64,000 nucleotides of DNA, from contig NZ_BMDJ01000011.1 in assembly GCF_014635725.1 (NCBI RefSeq), positions 1 to 64,000 on the forward strand, written 5' to 3'. The notes beneath the pieces were generated by a model. That model was not told the DNA's origin and did no database searches. It saw only the letters and a program-made list of their open reading frames with translations. Origin of the DNA: Pedobacter mendelii. Its GTDB lineage: Bacteria > Bacteroidota > Bacteroidia > Sphingobacteriales > Sphingobacteriaceae. The position numbers and the translations under genes are program-made. Of this stretch, positions 42,559 through 51,208 are shown piece after piece (positions within the stretch are counted from its first letter, which is position 1; each line of letters starts with the position of its first letter).

Positions 42559-43002
42559 ATGGAACTAACCGTAAACATCCCTGCATTATTATTTCCTGCT
42601 ATCAGTTTAATTATGCTGGCTTACACCAATCGATTCCTTGCTTTAGCCGCACTCGTACGAAGTTTAAAAGCAAAGTATGAAGAAAGCGAGAAAAACATCG
42701 GCTTGCAAAATCAGATTAAAAATCTCCGTTATCGGTTAAAACTTATCAAAAACATGCAGGCTTTCGGCGTTTTAAGTTTTTGTACATGTTTATTTTGCAT
42801 GTTCTTTATCTACCTAAAATGGAATACTATTGCGGAAGTTCTATTTGCAATCAGTTTAATATTCTTTACAATTTCGCTGATAATTTCATTAATTGAAATT
42901 CAAATCAGCACGAAAGCACTTGAGTTAGAATTAAGCACTTTAGAAGATTTGGAAGATCAATCGCTAGGTGGATTTATTAAAAAGAAATTTAAAAAAGATT
43001 AA
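42559..43002 (+). CDS. DUF2721 membrane protein
   Basis: The 147-residue protein has three hydrophobic segments (about 6-25, 74-95 and 98-120) and a charged linker (AKYEESEKNIGLQNQIKN). The order ISLIMLAYTNRFLALAALVRSL, RIKNMQAFGVLSF-like, EIQISTKALELELSTLED matches DUF2721, whose function is not known. The basic tail ends KKKFKKD. It converges with the MaoC gene. Confidence 0.85.
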   Translation: MELTVNIPALLFPAISLIMLAYTNRFLALAALVRSLKAKYEESEKNIGLQNQIKNLRYRLKLIKNMQAFGVLSFCTCLFCMFFIYLKWNTIAEVLFAISLIFFTISLIISLIEIQISTKALELELSTLEDLEDQSLGGFIKKKFKKD

Positions 43003-43023
43003 ATATAAAAAAGGCGGATAAAA

Positions 43024-43488
43024 TTAAGCCGTAATAAAATGATATAGGAAAACAACCTCACCCGTAAAAGCAGGCTTCTTTTGATCTTCAATTTCCATTT
43101 CGATTCCCATGTGTACCTTAGTAACACCCCGTAAATTAATAATTGAGGCCAGTTTAGCTTTCAATCTTATTTTACTGTTTACCTTTACAGGCTGTGCAAA
43201 TCGTAAACTTTCAATACCATAATTAATCTCCATTTTAAGGTTTTGGATATCAACAATCTCTTTCCAGAGATATGGAATTAACGAAAGTGTTAAATAACCG
43301 TGAGCAATTGTAGTGCCGAATGGACCATCGTTTTTTGCTTTTTCTTCATCAACGTGTATCCATTGATAATCTAAAGTAGCATCTGCAAATTTATTTATCT
43401 GTTGCTGTGTAATTGTATGCCATGATGAAACGCCAAGCTCTTTACCTAACTGTTGTTCAAATTCTGCGTGAGAAGTAATGATTTGCAT
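43024..43488 (-). CDS. MaoC-like hot-dog dehydratase
   Basis: The 154-residue MaoC/(R)-specific enoyl-CoA hydratase family protein has the hot-dog pattern with WHTITQQQINKFADATLDYQWIHVDEEKA (catalytic Asp-His context, D..WIH), then FGTTIAHGYLTLSLIP. It would hydrate trans-2-enoyl-CoA in fatty acid or PHA metabolism. The exact substrate is unclear. The LOG gene lies 75 bp upstream in the same direction. Confidence 0.88.
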   Translation of the reverse strand: MQIITSHAEFEQQLGKELGVSSWHTITQQQINKFADATLDYQWIHVDEEKAKNDGPFGTTIAHGYLTLSLIPYLWKEIVDIQNLKMEINYGIESLRFAQPVKVNSKIRLKAKLASIINLRGVTKVHMGIEMEIEDQKKPAFTGEVVFLYHFITA

Positions 43489-43562
43489 TTTATGAATTGT
43501 TTATTGCCAAAATTGTTCTATTGTTAATTCGAAAGTTGTATAAAAAATTTACTAATTAGCTA

Positions 43563-44156
43563 TTAGATTAAGTTTCTTTCTTTAAACCAAACTTCATCAG
43601 GCACAGCCGAAAAATTATCCATTTTAGCGATTAAAATTTCAGCATCTGCTTCGTTAAAAACTAAATCGCGGTTGGCAGGCTTTAAGAATTTGCTTTGAAC
43701 CATCACTTCCATTTGAGTAAATAAGGGATCGTAAAAACCATTAACATTTAAAACGCCTATTGGTTTACTGTGTAAACCAAGTTGCAACCAGGTTAGAACT
43801 TCAAAAAATTCTTCAAGGGTACCGAAACCACCAGGCAAAATAATAAAACCATCGCATAAATCAGCCATTTTTTGTTTACGCTGGTGCATATTTTCGGTAA
43901 CAATCATTTCGGTAATGCCTTTATGCCCAACTTCTTTATCCATCAAAAACTGAGGGATTACTCCTGTTACTAAACCACCAAGTTCTAAAACATCGTTGGC
44001 TAAAACACCCATTACTCCAACACCTCCACCACCGTAAATTAATCTAATTTCTTGTTTAACCAGTGTTTCTGCAAGTTGTTTAATTGCATTTCGTAATTGT
44101 ACATCGCCATTAAAGTTTGAACCGCAATACACGCAAACCGACTTAAGCTTATTCAT
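43563..44156 (-). CDS. LOG-family nucleoside 5'-monophosphate phosphoribohydrolase
   Basis: The 197-residue Rossmann-like protein of the LOG / TIGR00730 family releases the base from N6-modified AMP. Conserved words are VCVYCGSN, IYGGGGVGVMG and PGGFGTLEEFFE, which include the PGGxGTxxE phosphate-binding and catalytic Glu motif. In bacteria the role ranges from cytokinin production to purine salvage and is not decided by sequence. Confidence 0.9.
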   Translation of the reverse strand: MNKLKSVCVYCGSNFNGDVQLRNAIKQLAETLVKQEIRLIYGGGGVGVMGVLANDVLELGGLVTGVIPQFLMDKEVGHKGITEMIVTENMHQRKQKMADLCDGFIILPGGFGTLEEFFEVLTWLQLGLHSKPIGVLNVNGFYDPLFTQMEVMVQSKFLKPANRDLVFNEADAEILIAKMDNFSAVPDEVWFKERNLI

Positions 44157-44392
44157 TTCGATAAAATTTTTCGAAGTTAAGACTTTAAAGGCTTTCTATA
44201 AATTTTAATTCTGCACAAACCTGTTACAGTTATATTCTTTATGGTTTGGAAAGCAATAACAGTAGTTTATTTTAAGGTCAGTCCTTTTATCTTTTTAAGT
44301 CTACGTCCGGTAAAATAACCGGAAAATTGGGCTTTCCGTTCGATAAGTTTAGTAATTTGCCTGGCAAAAGAATTAATGGTTGCTGTAAAACA

Positions 44393-44420
44393 AAATGCGC
44401 CGAATGAATCCGACGCATTT
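44393..44420 (-). terminator. Terminator of the TonB-dependent receptor gene
   Basis: AAATGCG (44393-44399) pairs with CGCATTT (44414-44420) and is followed on the minus strand by TTGTTTT, 28 bases past the stop. Confidence 0.7.
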
Positions 44421-44447
44421 AACCAAATATATAAGAGAAAAAATAAT

Positions 44448-47027
44448 TTAGAAAGAAAATCTTAGCGTTGCACCATAAGTTCTTGGATCACCAAGTACAC
44501 CTGCATATAAGCCAGAGTTACCCGCGGCGGCTTGTAACTGCTCGTAGTAATTTTTGTTTCCAATGTTTCTACTCCAAACAAATGCCGAGAATTTTTCAGA
44601 CCTAAAACCTAATCTTGCATTAAACAAAGAGTAGCCTTGTACATTTAACACGCTTGAAGGTGTTGCATTTGATGAATATTCTGAACGGTAACTCGCATCG
44701 CCAGCAATAAAATACCTACCTGGTTTTGTAGCTAAATTGCCCGATGTGCTAAATTCTGCACCACCAGAAATATTCCATTTAGATATACCAGGCAATCTAC
44801 CACCAGAGGCATCTTTAAACGCTACTTGTGTAGCCACACCATTAACAAGTTCTGTATGTCCTGTTTCTTCTAAAGGTAAAGGCGCATTTGTAAAAGTTAC
44901 ATATTTACCATCAAGATAAGCTAGGGCTGCATTCAAAGTCAAGAATCTTTCTAGTTGGTAAGTTCCATCAATTTCTAAACCTTTTACCTTAACTTTTTCT
45001 GCATTAGCCAAATAACCTCTATTTACACCCAGTTGTGGAGATTGAACATTGGTTTGGTAGTCTTTTATATCGGTATTAAAAGCCGTTACATTTAATATTG
45101 CGCCTTTAAAAGGTTTTGTTTTAATGCCTAATTCATAATGCTCAACATATTCTGGTTTTACAACTGCTAAAGATAAATCTGCCTGTCCGTTTGCTAAAGT
45201 TGGCAAACCACCAACGTTTACGCCAACAGGCTTATATGCTGTAGAAAAAGTTGCAAAAGCATTTAATCTTGGTGTCGGACGGTATGAAACCGTAAAATTT
45301 CCTGATAAATTATTGTTTTCTACATTGGTTGAAAATTGTTGATTTGCATAAACAGCCGCTTTAAGCATCAACAAGGTAGCATCAGTTGTTTGCAAACCGC
45401 CATAAGTTGCTCTGTCGTAAACCACATCCTTTTTATCATAAGTGTACCTTAAACCAGGTAAAATGTGTAAATTTTTTAAAACTTCCCAATCTACCTGACC
45501 GAAAACAGCTGCACTTAATGATTTAATTGTCGAATTGGTTTTAATTCCGAAACCATCTAATAAGCCTGGGGTTGAATATAATGCCTGAGCACCTGTGGCA
45601 CTTGTTTGTACAAATCTCCATTGGTCTTTACCAACCTCTTCGGTTTGATCCAATCCCTGCAAATTCTGGCCAAGTAAGAACACGCCTACAACCCCACTTA
45701 ATTTTTCAGTGATGTTGCCAGCATATCTAACCTCCTGAGAATATTGGTCGTGGCGAGAGTTACCCTGAGATTTTGTAAGCGCAGATAATTCAGAGAAATC
45801 TCGATCATTAGTTGGGTCCCAATTCCAGAATCTCCATGCCGTTGTTGAAGTTAAAGTTCCGTTTCCAATTTTATAATCAACATTTATCGAAACTCCACCG
45901 ATGGATTGATTGTGTCTCCAAGGAGTATTTGTATTTATTTCTCTGGAAAAAGGATCTATTTTAGGTTGTTGATATCCCAAATCGGAAACGATTCTTGCGT
46001 ATTGGCGATAAGCACTTCTTTCTGTTTGAGTTACACCAGCGATAACCAATGGATAACCTGCCGGATGTTGAACACTTACATCGCCGCTTAATAATATTTT
46101 TAACCTATCAGATGGTGTATAATAAAGCTGACCTTTAAAACCAAGGTTGTTTTGCCCGCTATAACGGCGCTCTTCTCTAGTATTATAGATTGTACCATCG
46201 CGTTGAGTTCCTGATAATGATATTTTAGCAGCCAGATTTTTCGCCAAGCCACCCGAAACTGAGGCTTTTGCCTGTAAAAAATTATAATTACCTACACTCA
46301 TTTCAACTTTAGCAGTTGGTGTTTGTGTTGGTTTTGTAGTTGTAATATTGAAAGCACCGGCAGTTGTATTTTTACCAAACAAGGTACCTTGCGGACCGCG
46401 AATAACTTCAATTTGTTCAATATCAAGAAAATCGGTAGAGGTAGCAGCCGGACGAGCGTGATAAACACCATCTACATAAAAACCTACTCCAGGATCTATA
46501 CCATCATTAGTTAGCCCAAATGTAGAACCTAGACCACGGATATTAAGTGTTGTGTTTCTGGCATTTGAGGCATACAACTGAACAGATGGAACCAATTCTT
46601 TTAATCGGTTAACGTTAAAAGCACCTGCATTTTCTGCCGCTTGCCCGCCAATAACGGTAATTGGAATTGGCACATCTTGTAAAACTTCCGAACGTCTTCT
46701 TGAGGTTACCACGATTTCATCAAGCTGTGTATCTTCAACTAAAGTGAGTTCAATTGGCGTATCTTGAAATTTTAGAACCTGGAAATCCTGAGGTTTATAG
46801 CCAACATAACTGACGCGAATATAAAATGGGGGTTGTTGTTTTGCATCTACAGCAAAAGTACCGTTAACATATGCAACAACTGCAATATTAGTGCCTCTAA
46901 CTATTACGGTAGCACCTGGTATTGTAACGCCATTGGCTCCTTTCACAATACCTTTTATTGGATTTTGAGCAAATACAGCGCCGGCTGAAAGTATTAAAGA
47001 AAATAAAATAAGTAATCTTTTTTTCAT
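44448..47027 (-). CDS. TonB-dependent outer-membrane receptor
   Basis: The 859-residue outer-membrane receptor has a signal peptide (1-20), a CarboxypepD_reg-like domain at about 22-110 (IKGIVKGANGVTIPGATVIV..), a plug (QDVPIPITVIGGQAAENAGAFNVNRLKELVPSV, IEVIRGPQGTLFGKNTTAGAFNI) and a barrel ending RTYGATLRFSF, with the terminal Phe needed for BamA. It resembles siderophore or small-ligand receptors more than SusC. No SusD gene follows. It lies alone with a terminator after it and a promoter upstream. The ligand is unknown. Confidence 0.92.
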   Translation of the reverse strand: MKKRLLILFSLILSAGAVFAQNPIKGIVKGANGVTIPGATVIVRGTNIAVVAYVNGTFAVDAKQQPPFYIRVSYVGYKPQDFQVLKFQDTPIELTLVEDTQLDEIVVTSRRRSEVLQDVPIPITVIGGQAAENAGAFNVNRLKELVPSVQLYASNARNTTLNIRGLGSTFGLTNDGIDPGVGFYVDGVYHARPAATSTDFLDIEQIEVIRGPQGTLFGKNTTAGAFNITTTKPTQTPTAKVEMSVGNYNFLQAKASVSGGLAKNLAAKISLSGTQRDGTIYNTREERRYSGQNNLGFKGQLYYTPSDRLKILLSGDVSVQHPAGYPLVIAGVTQTERSAYRQYARIVSDLGYQQPKIDPFSREINTNTPWRHNQSIGGVSINVDYKIGNGTLTSTTAWRFWNWDPTNDRDFSELSALTKSQGNSRHDQYSQEVRYAGNITEKLSGVVGVFLLGQNLQGLDQTEEVGKDQWRFVQTSATGAQALYSTPGLLDGFGIKTNSTIKSLSAAVFGQVDWEVLKNLHILPGLRYTYDKKDVVYDRATYGGLQTTDATLLMLKAAVYANQQFSTNVENNNLSGNFTVSYRPTPRLNAFATFSTAYKPVGVNVGGLPTLANGQADLSLAVVKPEYVEHYELGIKTKPFKGAILNVTAFNTDIKDYQTNVQSPQLGVNRGYLANAEKVKVKGLEIDGTYQLERFLTLNAALAYLDGKYVTFTNAPLPLEETGHTELVNGVATQVAFKDASGGRLPGISKWNISGGAEFSTSGNLATKPGRYFIAGDASYRSEYSSNATPSSVLNVQGYSLFNARLGFRSEKFSAFVWSRNIGNKNYYEQLQAAAGNSGLYAGVLGDPRTYGATLRFSF

Positions 47028-47179
47028 GATTATATTAATGTGTTTGAGTTAGATTTTTAGTAATTGTTGTGTGTTCGAAACTGTTTTAATTGAGCGAATG
47101 AGTAACAACAATAATAATTTGATAGGTTTCGAGTGCTTCATTTCATTTTTAATTATATAAATCCTATAGATTAAGTAGA
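47028..47179 (-). promoter_or_regulatory. Long leader of the TonB receptor with a short Leu-rich frame
   Basis: A 5' leader of about 145 bases lies between the promoter and the ATG. On the minus strand, 47141 to 47049 reads as a 30-residue frame with six consecutive Leu. It might be a leader peptide or chance. Confidence 0.3.
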
Positions 47180-47209
47180 CAAATATATTAAAAAAAAGGA
47201 ATCGCCAAA
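47180..47209 (-). promoter_or_regulatory. Promoter of the TonB receptor gene
   Basis: The minus strand reads TTTG, 18 bases, then TATATTTG, about 150 bp upstream of the ATG. Confidence 0.5.
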
Positions 47210-47537
47210 TTTTATTTTGTATAATTTATTTTTAAACTCAAAAGTTAGATTTAATTTTACACAGAAGCACAGCTTACTACCGTGGGTAGTAATTGACACA
47301 GAAGATTTAAAGCGAAATAATGAATGTAGTAATCTGCATTTTAGGTAAATACGCTTTTTCCCTCAAACTCGTCTTTCCCATGCAGATGGGAATCTTAATG
47401 CAATACACGTATAACACCACCTAACGAATTAGGATTTCTTGCAAATTAGGGAATGACGAAACGCTAAAACCAAACGCAAAACACCTCAAACTATTTTTCC
47501 TCAACTTGTCTTCTCCGTACAGGCGTGAATCTTAATA
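47210..47537. repeat. Gene-free stretch with a direct repeat
   Basis: A unit of about 48 bp occurs twice, at 47351-47403 and 47493-47540. It reads TTTTTCCCTCAAACTCGTC then CAGATGGGAATCTTAATGCAA, and in the second copy CAGGCGTGAATCTTAATACAA. The word GGGAATCTTAATnCA is one I remember as a common Bacteroidota repeat. No coding frame is supported. Confidence 0.55.
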
Positions 47538-47577
47538 CAAAAAAAGCGAGGCTATCTTTTCAGATGCATCGCTTTTT
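47538..47577 (-). terminator. Terminator of guaB
   Basis: AAAAAGCGA (47541-47549) pairs with TCGCTTTTT (47569-47577), and the minus strand continues in T. It lies about 50 bp past the guaB stop. Confidence 0.7.
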
Positions 47578-47628
47578 AAACTTTTTTTATTAAAATGGCT
47601 TCGTTCCTCGCAATCACAAGTGATTGAA

Positions 47629-49098
47629 TTACCTTGTATAATTTGGTGCTTCTTTAGTAATTGTAATATCATGTGGATGACTTTCACGCATACCAGCAGC
47701 AGTAATTTGAACAAATTGAGCCTCTTGCAGAGCTTCGATGTTTGCTGCACCACAGTAACCCATACTTGCACGTAAACCACCAATGTATTGATACATTACT
47801 TCGGCTAATGTGCCTTTAAAAGGTACTCGACCAACAATTCCTTCAGGAACTAATTTTTTAATATCATCTTCTACATCCTGGAAATAGCGGTCTTTAGAAC
47901 CTTGCTCCATTGCTTCGATAGAACCCATTCCACGGTAAGATTTAAATTTACGTCCTTCGTAAATGATGGTTTCACCCGGAGATTCTTCAACACCAGCGAA
48001 TAATGAACCAGCCATAACCGTACTTGCACCCGATGCAATTGCTTTAGCGATATCGCCTGTATGTTTGATGCCTCCATCTGCAATAACCGGAACGCCAGTG
48101 CCTTTCAATGCTTTTGCGCATTCGTAAACGGCATACAATTGAGGAACCCCAACACCTGCAATAATTCTAGTGGTACAAATTGAACCCGGACCAATACCAA
48201 CTTTAACGGCATCTGCACCAGCATCTGCCAAAAATTTAGCCGCAGAACCAGTTGCTATATTACCAACAATAATCTGTAAATCAGGGTATTTAGCTTTAAC
48301 TTCTTTTAATTTATCTACAACACCTTTCGAATGTCCATGGGCTGTATCGATTGTGATTACATCCACTCCTGCATGAACTAAAGCATCCACACGTTGAAGT
48401 GTATCTGCAGTTACACCAACCGCGGCGCCTACACGTAAACGCCCACGCTCATCTTTACAGGCAGCAGGATAATCTTTAACTTTTGAAATATCTTTGAAAG
48501 TGATTAGACCGCTTAAATAACCATCTTTACTTACAACAGGTAATTTTTCTATTTTATAATTTTGTAGAATTTCTTCTGCCTGAACAAGTGTTGTACCTTC
48601 TGGTGCAATGATTAAATTTTCTTTAGTCATTACTTCGGCAATCGGTCTTTTCATATCCTTTTGGAAACGCAAATCGCGATTAGTAATTATGCCAACTAAT
48701 TTATTATCGCTGCTTACTACCGGAATACCACCAATTTTGTGTTCCTTCATTATTTTAAAAGCATCGGCTACAACCGCAGTTTCTAGCAAAGTAACAGGAT
48801 CTTGAATCATACCACTTTCGGAGCGCTTAACTTTTCGCACTTCTTCAGCTTGTCTTTCGATAGTCATGTTTTTATGTAACATGCCAATACCGCCGTTTTG
48901 TGCAATAGCAATAGCAAGTTCAGCTTCGGTTACTGTATCCATGGCTGCAGAAATCAATGGAACGTTAAGCTTAATTTTTTTTGTTAAGAAAGTGGCTGTA
49001 TTTACATCGCGAGGCAGAATTTCTGAATATGCCGGTACCAAAAGTACGTCGTCATAAGTTAAACCTGTAGCAATAAATTTTGTGGAGTCGAGTTGCAT
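47629..49098 (-). CDS. guaB: IMP dehydrogenase
   Basis: Oxidises IMP to XMP, the committed step of guanine nucleotide synthesis. The 489-residue protein begins with the barrel segment GLTYDDVLLVPAYSEILP, followed by a tandem CBS pair (about 95-205: VADAFKIMKEHKIGGIPVV, VQAEEILQNYKIEKLPVV), then the barrel resumes with HSKGVVDKLKEV, the GIGPGSICTTRIIAGVGVPQ loop carrying the catalytic Cys, and YRGMGSIEAM. Its length is normal. Monocistronic with its own terminator. Confidence 0.97.
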   Translation of the reverse strand: MQLDSTKFIATGLTYDDVLLVPAYSEILPRDVNTATFLTKKIKLNVPLISAAMDTVTEAELAIAIAQNGGIGMLHKNMTIERQAEEVRKVKRSESGMIQDPVTLLETAVVADAFKIMKEHKIGGIPVVSSDNKLVGIITNRDLRFQKDMKRPIAEVMTKENLIIAPEGTTLVQAEEILQNYKIEKLPVVSKDGYLSGLITFKDISKVKDYPAACKDERGRLRVGAAVGVTADTLQRVDALVHAGVDVITIDTAHGHSKGVVDKLKEVKAKYPDLQIIVGNIATGSAAKFLADAGADAVKVGIGPGSICTTRIIAGVGVPQLYAVYECAKALKGTGVPVIADGGIKHTGDIAKAIASGASTVMAGSLFAGVEESPGETIIYEGRKFKSYRGMGSIEAMEQGSKDRYFQDVEDDIKKLVPEGIVGRVPFKGTLAEVMYQYIGGLRASMGYCGAANIEALQEAQFVQITAAGMRESHPHDITITKEAPNYTR

Positions 49099-49130
49099 AG
49101 CAAATAAATTACGATTTATTATTTGCCAGG

Positions 49131-49138
49131 CAAAGATA
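49131..49138 (-). promoter_or_regulatory. -7 box of guaB
   Basis: The minus strand reads TATCTTTG, a full match to TAnnTTTG, about 33 bp upstream of the ATG. The TTTT at the -33 position is a partial match. Confidence 0.5.
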
Positions 49139-49217
49139 AGAAAATATGCTGGAAATAAAAGCTTAAAATATATTATAGATAAATATTAAGGTTTGTTGAC
49201 AAAGCATTAAGTAAAAT

Positions 49218-49550
49218 TTAAATAATGTTTTCTGATTCTAAAATTTCCGAAATTTCTTTACCTGAGATAGAATCCCTTACACCTTTACTATAAATGTTAA
49301 CTAAAAAAACAGTCTTTTCAACAATTTTTACAAATGAGATTATTCTAACAACTCCACTTTTACCTTTATTTTTTGATGAAATCGCAATTCGAATTTTATA
49401 GACATCATTACCCAAAGATGTTCATTTAGTTTGATTTTCTTGAAGTTCTTTACCCAAATCACTTAGCTCATTGTATAAAGAGGGGTATTTTTTGATTAAC
49501 TTTTTTGCTTCCTTTTTGAAGGTAGCCGTAAGAACGATATCATACTTCAT
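49218..49550 (-). pseudogene. RelE/ParE-type toxin gene with one in-frame stop
   Basis: Read from ATG at 49550, the frame gives MKYDIVLTATFKKEAKKLIK, then ENQTK, a TGA at codon 43 (49422-49424), and continues in the same frame with TSLGNDVYKIRIAISSKNKG, VVRIISFVKI, VFLVNIYSKG and SGKEISEILES. Those are the normal core strands of a RelE/ParE toxin, an mRNA interferase or gyrase poison. One substitution explains the stop. The ORF visible after the stop begins at an internal ATG-like codon and would lack the first helices. Its first bases overlap the antitoxin gene by 11 bp. Confidence 0.75.
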
Positions 49551-49782
49551 TCAGAAAATCTTCTAAAGATATACCACTCATCTTTCCTTTTTGAATGAAC
49601 GCTACTTCCTTAAAACCTTGTTTAAGATCTTCATATACTTGAGTGTTTTTAGATTTTGCTATCTTCTTACTTAAATCTTTCTTGATTTCAAACTTAACAT
49701 TAAAAGCCTTAACAACAGCCTTTAGTGCCTCTATTTAGTCAGTAGTTGTAGGATGTGCTATAAAAATACTATCCGTTTGCAT
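49540..49782 (-). pseudogene. Antitoxin gene with one in-frame stop
   Basis: Reading from ATG at 49782 gives MQTDSIFIAHPTTTD, a TAA at codon 16 (49735-49737), then IEALKAVVKAFNVKFEIKKD, ...VYEDLKQGFKEVAFIQKGKM and LEDFLNEV. The layout (IIHPxxxEQ-type start, ALKAVxKALxxxFE) matches DUF2683-like antitoxins that sit before RelE/ParE toxins. A single C-to-T change (CAA to TAA) explains the stop. The end overlaps the toxin start by 11 bp. Confidence 0.72.
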
Positions 49783-49887
49783 AATCGTTTATTCTTCTCT
49801 TGATTTAATATACAAATTAACAATTACAATTAAATAATTGGTATGGAGGAAAACTATTTTATATTAACATTCTTGTTATAACTCTCC

Positions 49888-51159
49888 CTACTTCTTCCCT
49901 ACTACAACCTCGGTAAAAGTTTCTGTTGTTAAATATTTATTTGCTAAATCTTTGATTTCTTTAGCTGTAATGGTTTTAACTTTGTTAATGTAGTTTTCGT
50001 AATAACTGTAATCCAAGCCGGAAAAGTAGATGTTTTTAAACTTATCAGCATGAGAAAATACATTTTCTAAACTGCCTAGCATAGAACCTAACATATAATT
50101 TCTTACTAAGCCAAGCTCTTCATCTTCCACCAATTCGTTTTTTAATAAATCAATTTCTTTGTAAATTTCTCTTAATGCAGCAGAACAAACATCAGCACCA
50201 ACTTCTGTTGCTACAAAAAAGTAACCTGCATTTTTTAAAGAAACAATTCCAGACCCAATGCCATAAGTATAGCCTTTATCCTCACGGATATTATTCATCA
50301 AACGTGAACCGAAATAACCACCCAAAACGCAATTTAAAATTTGCAAACCTGCAAAATCTTCATGCTTACGGTTTATTGCCAACTGACCAATGCGAATGGC
50401 AGATTGTAATGATTCAGGCTTTTCTTTATAAACATCGCTTTTTTTGGCCAAATCGAAAATGAAGTTATTTTTAACTGAATCACTTTTTTCCCAATCTTTT
50501 CCAAACTCTTCGTTCAACAGAGAAAAACTTTGATCATCGAATTTACCTGCAACAACAATTGTACAGTTATTAGGTGTATATGCAGCTTTAAAATAATCAA
50601 TCAAGTCATCACGTTTTAAAGCATCGTAATGTTTTAATTGAATATCAACTCCATAAGCCGTATCGCCAAATAAAGCATGCGAAAACTCTTTACGAGAGAG
50701 AATATCGTTCTTTTGTAAGTTAACCTGTAATTTTTGTTTTTGATTTTGGATATAAATATCTAGCTCCTTTTGCGGGAACTGACTATCTGAAAGCACATCT
50801 TTAAAAATAGGTAAAACTGAAGCTAAATGTTTATTCAGCGTATAAAGTGTAACAGTAGAGTGGTCTTGTCCGTATTCAGTTTGAAAAAATGCACCATAAA
50901 AATCTATTTGCTCTGCAATTTCTTTTGCCGAAAGTTTACCTGTTCCATTGTTTAGCAATGCGTTAACCGCAATTGCCTGTAAAGGTTTTTCACGATTCCA
51001 GTTAACATTATCAAAGATAAATTCAATTCGAACCAAATCCTGCTCCCCTGAATAAACCGTGAAAACAGGCGTTCCATTATCTAAAATACTTTGCTTAGGA
51101 TGGATAAAATTTATGATTGACACCTGCTTAAAATCAGGTGCTTGAGTACGATTAAGCAT
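49888..51159 (-). CDS. M16-family protein without the zinc motif (processing-peptidase-like beta/alpha partner)
   Basis: The 423-residue protein of the M16 peptidase family has two halves of the pitrilysin-like fold and the C-terminal FGSRLMNNIREDKGYTYGIGSG, which carries the substrate-binding Arg/Tyr. The HxxEH zinc motif is missing at the expected N-terminal position (VNALLNNGTGKLSAKEIAEQ instead). It follows the motif-bearing M16 gene by 49 bp. The pair likely forms a heterodimer like mitochondrial processing peptidase, where one subunit is catalytic and the other binds. Confidence 0.9.
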   Translation of the reverse strand: MLNRTQAPDFKQVSIINFIHPKQSILDNGTPVFTVYSGEQDLVRIEFIFDNVNWNREKPLQAIAVNALLNNGTGKLSAKEIAEQIDFYGAFFQTEYGQDHSTVTLYTLNKHLASVLPIFKDVLSDSQFPQKELDIYIQNQKQKLQVNLQKNDILSRKEFSHALFGDTAYGVDIQLKHYDALKRDDLIDYFKAAYTPNNCTIVVAGKFDDQSFSLLNEEFGKDWEKSDSVKNNFIFDLAKKSDVYKEKPESLQSAIRIGQLAINRKHEDFAGLQILNCVLGGYFGSRLMNNIREDKGYTYGIGSGIVSLKNAGYFFVATEVGADVCSAALREIYKEIDLLKNELVEDEELGLVRNYMLGSMLGSLENVFSHADKFKNIYFSGLDYSYYENYINKVKTITAKEIKDLANKYLTTETFTEVVVGKK

Positions 51160-51208
51160 TTTTATTTGATATTATTTGTTTTTTAATTGCTATGAAGCTT
51201 GCATAATC

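Noticed and set aside
47049..47141. 30-residue Leu-rich leader peptide before the TonB receptor
   Set aside because: A short frame in AT-rich DNA is easily due to chance; no regulatory hairpin set is visible.
49218..49782. Stop-codon recoding in the toxin-antitoxin pair
   Set aside because: The two genes use different stop codons, and no stop in neighbouring genes appears recoded; nonsense mutation is simpler.
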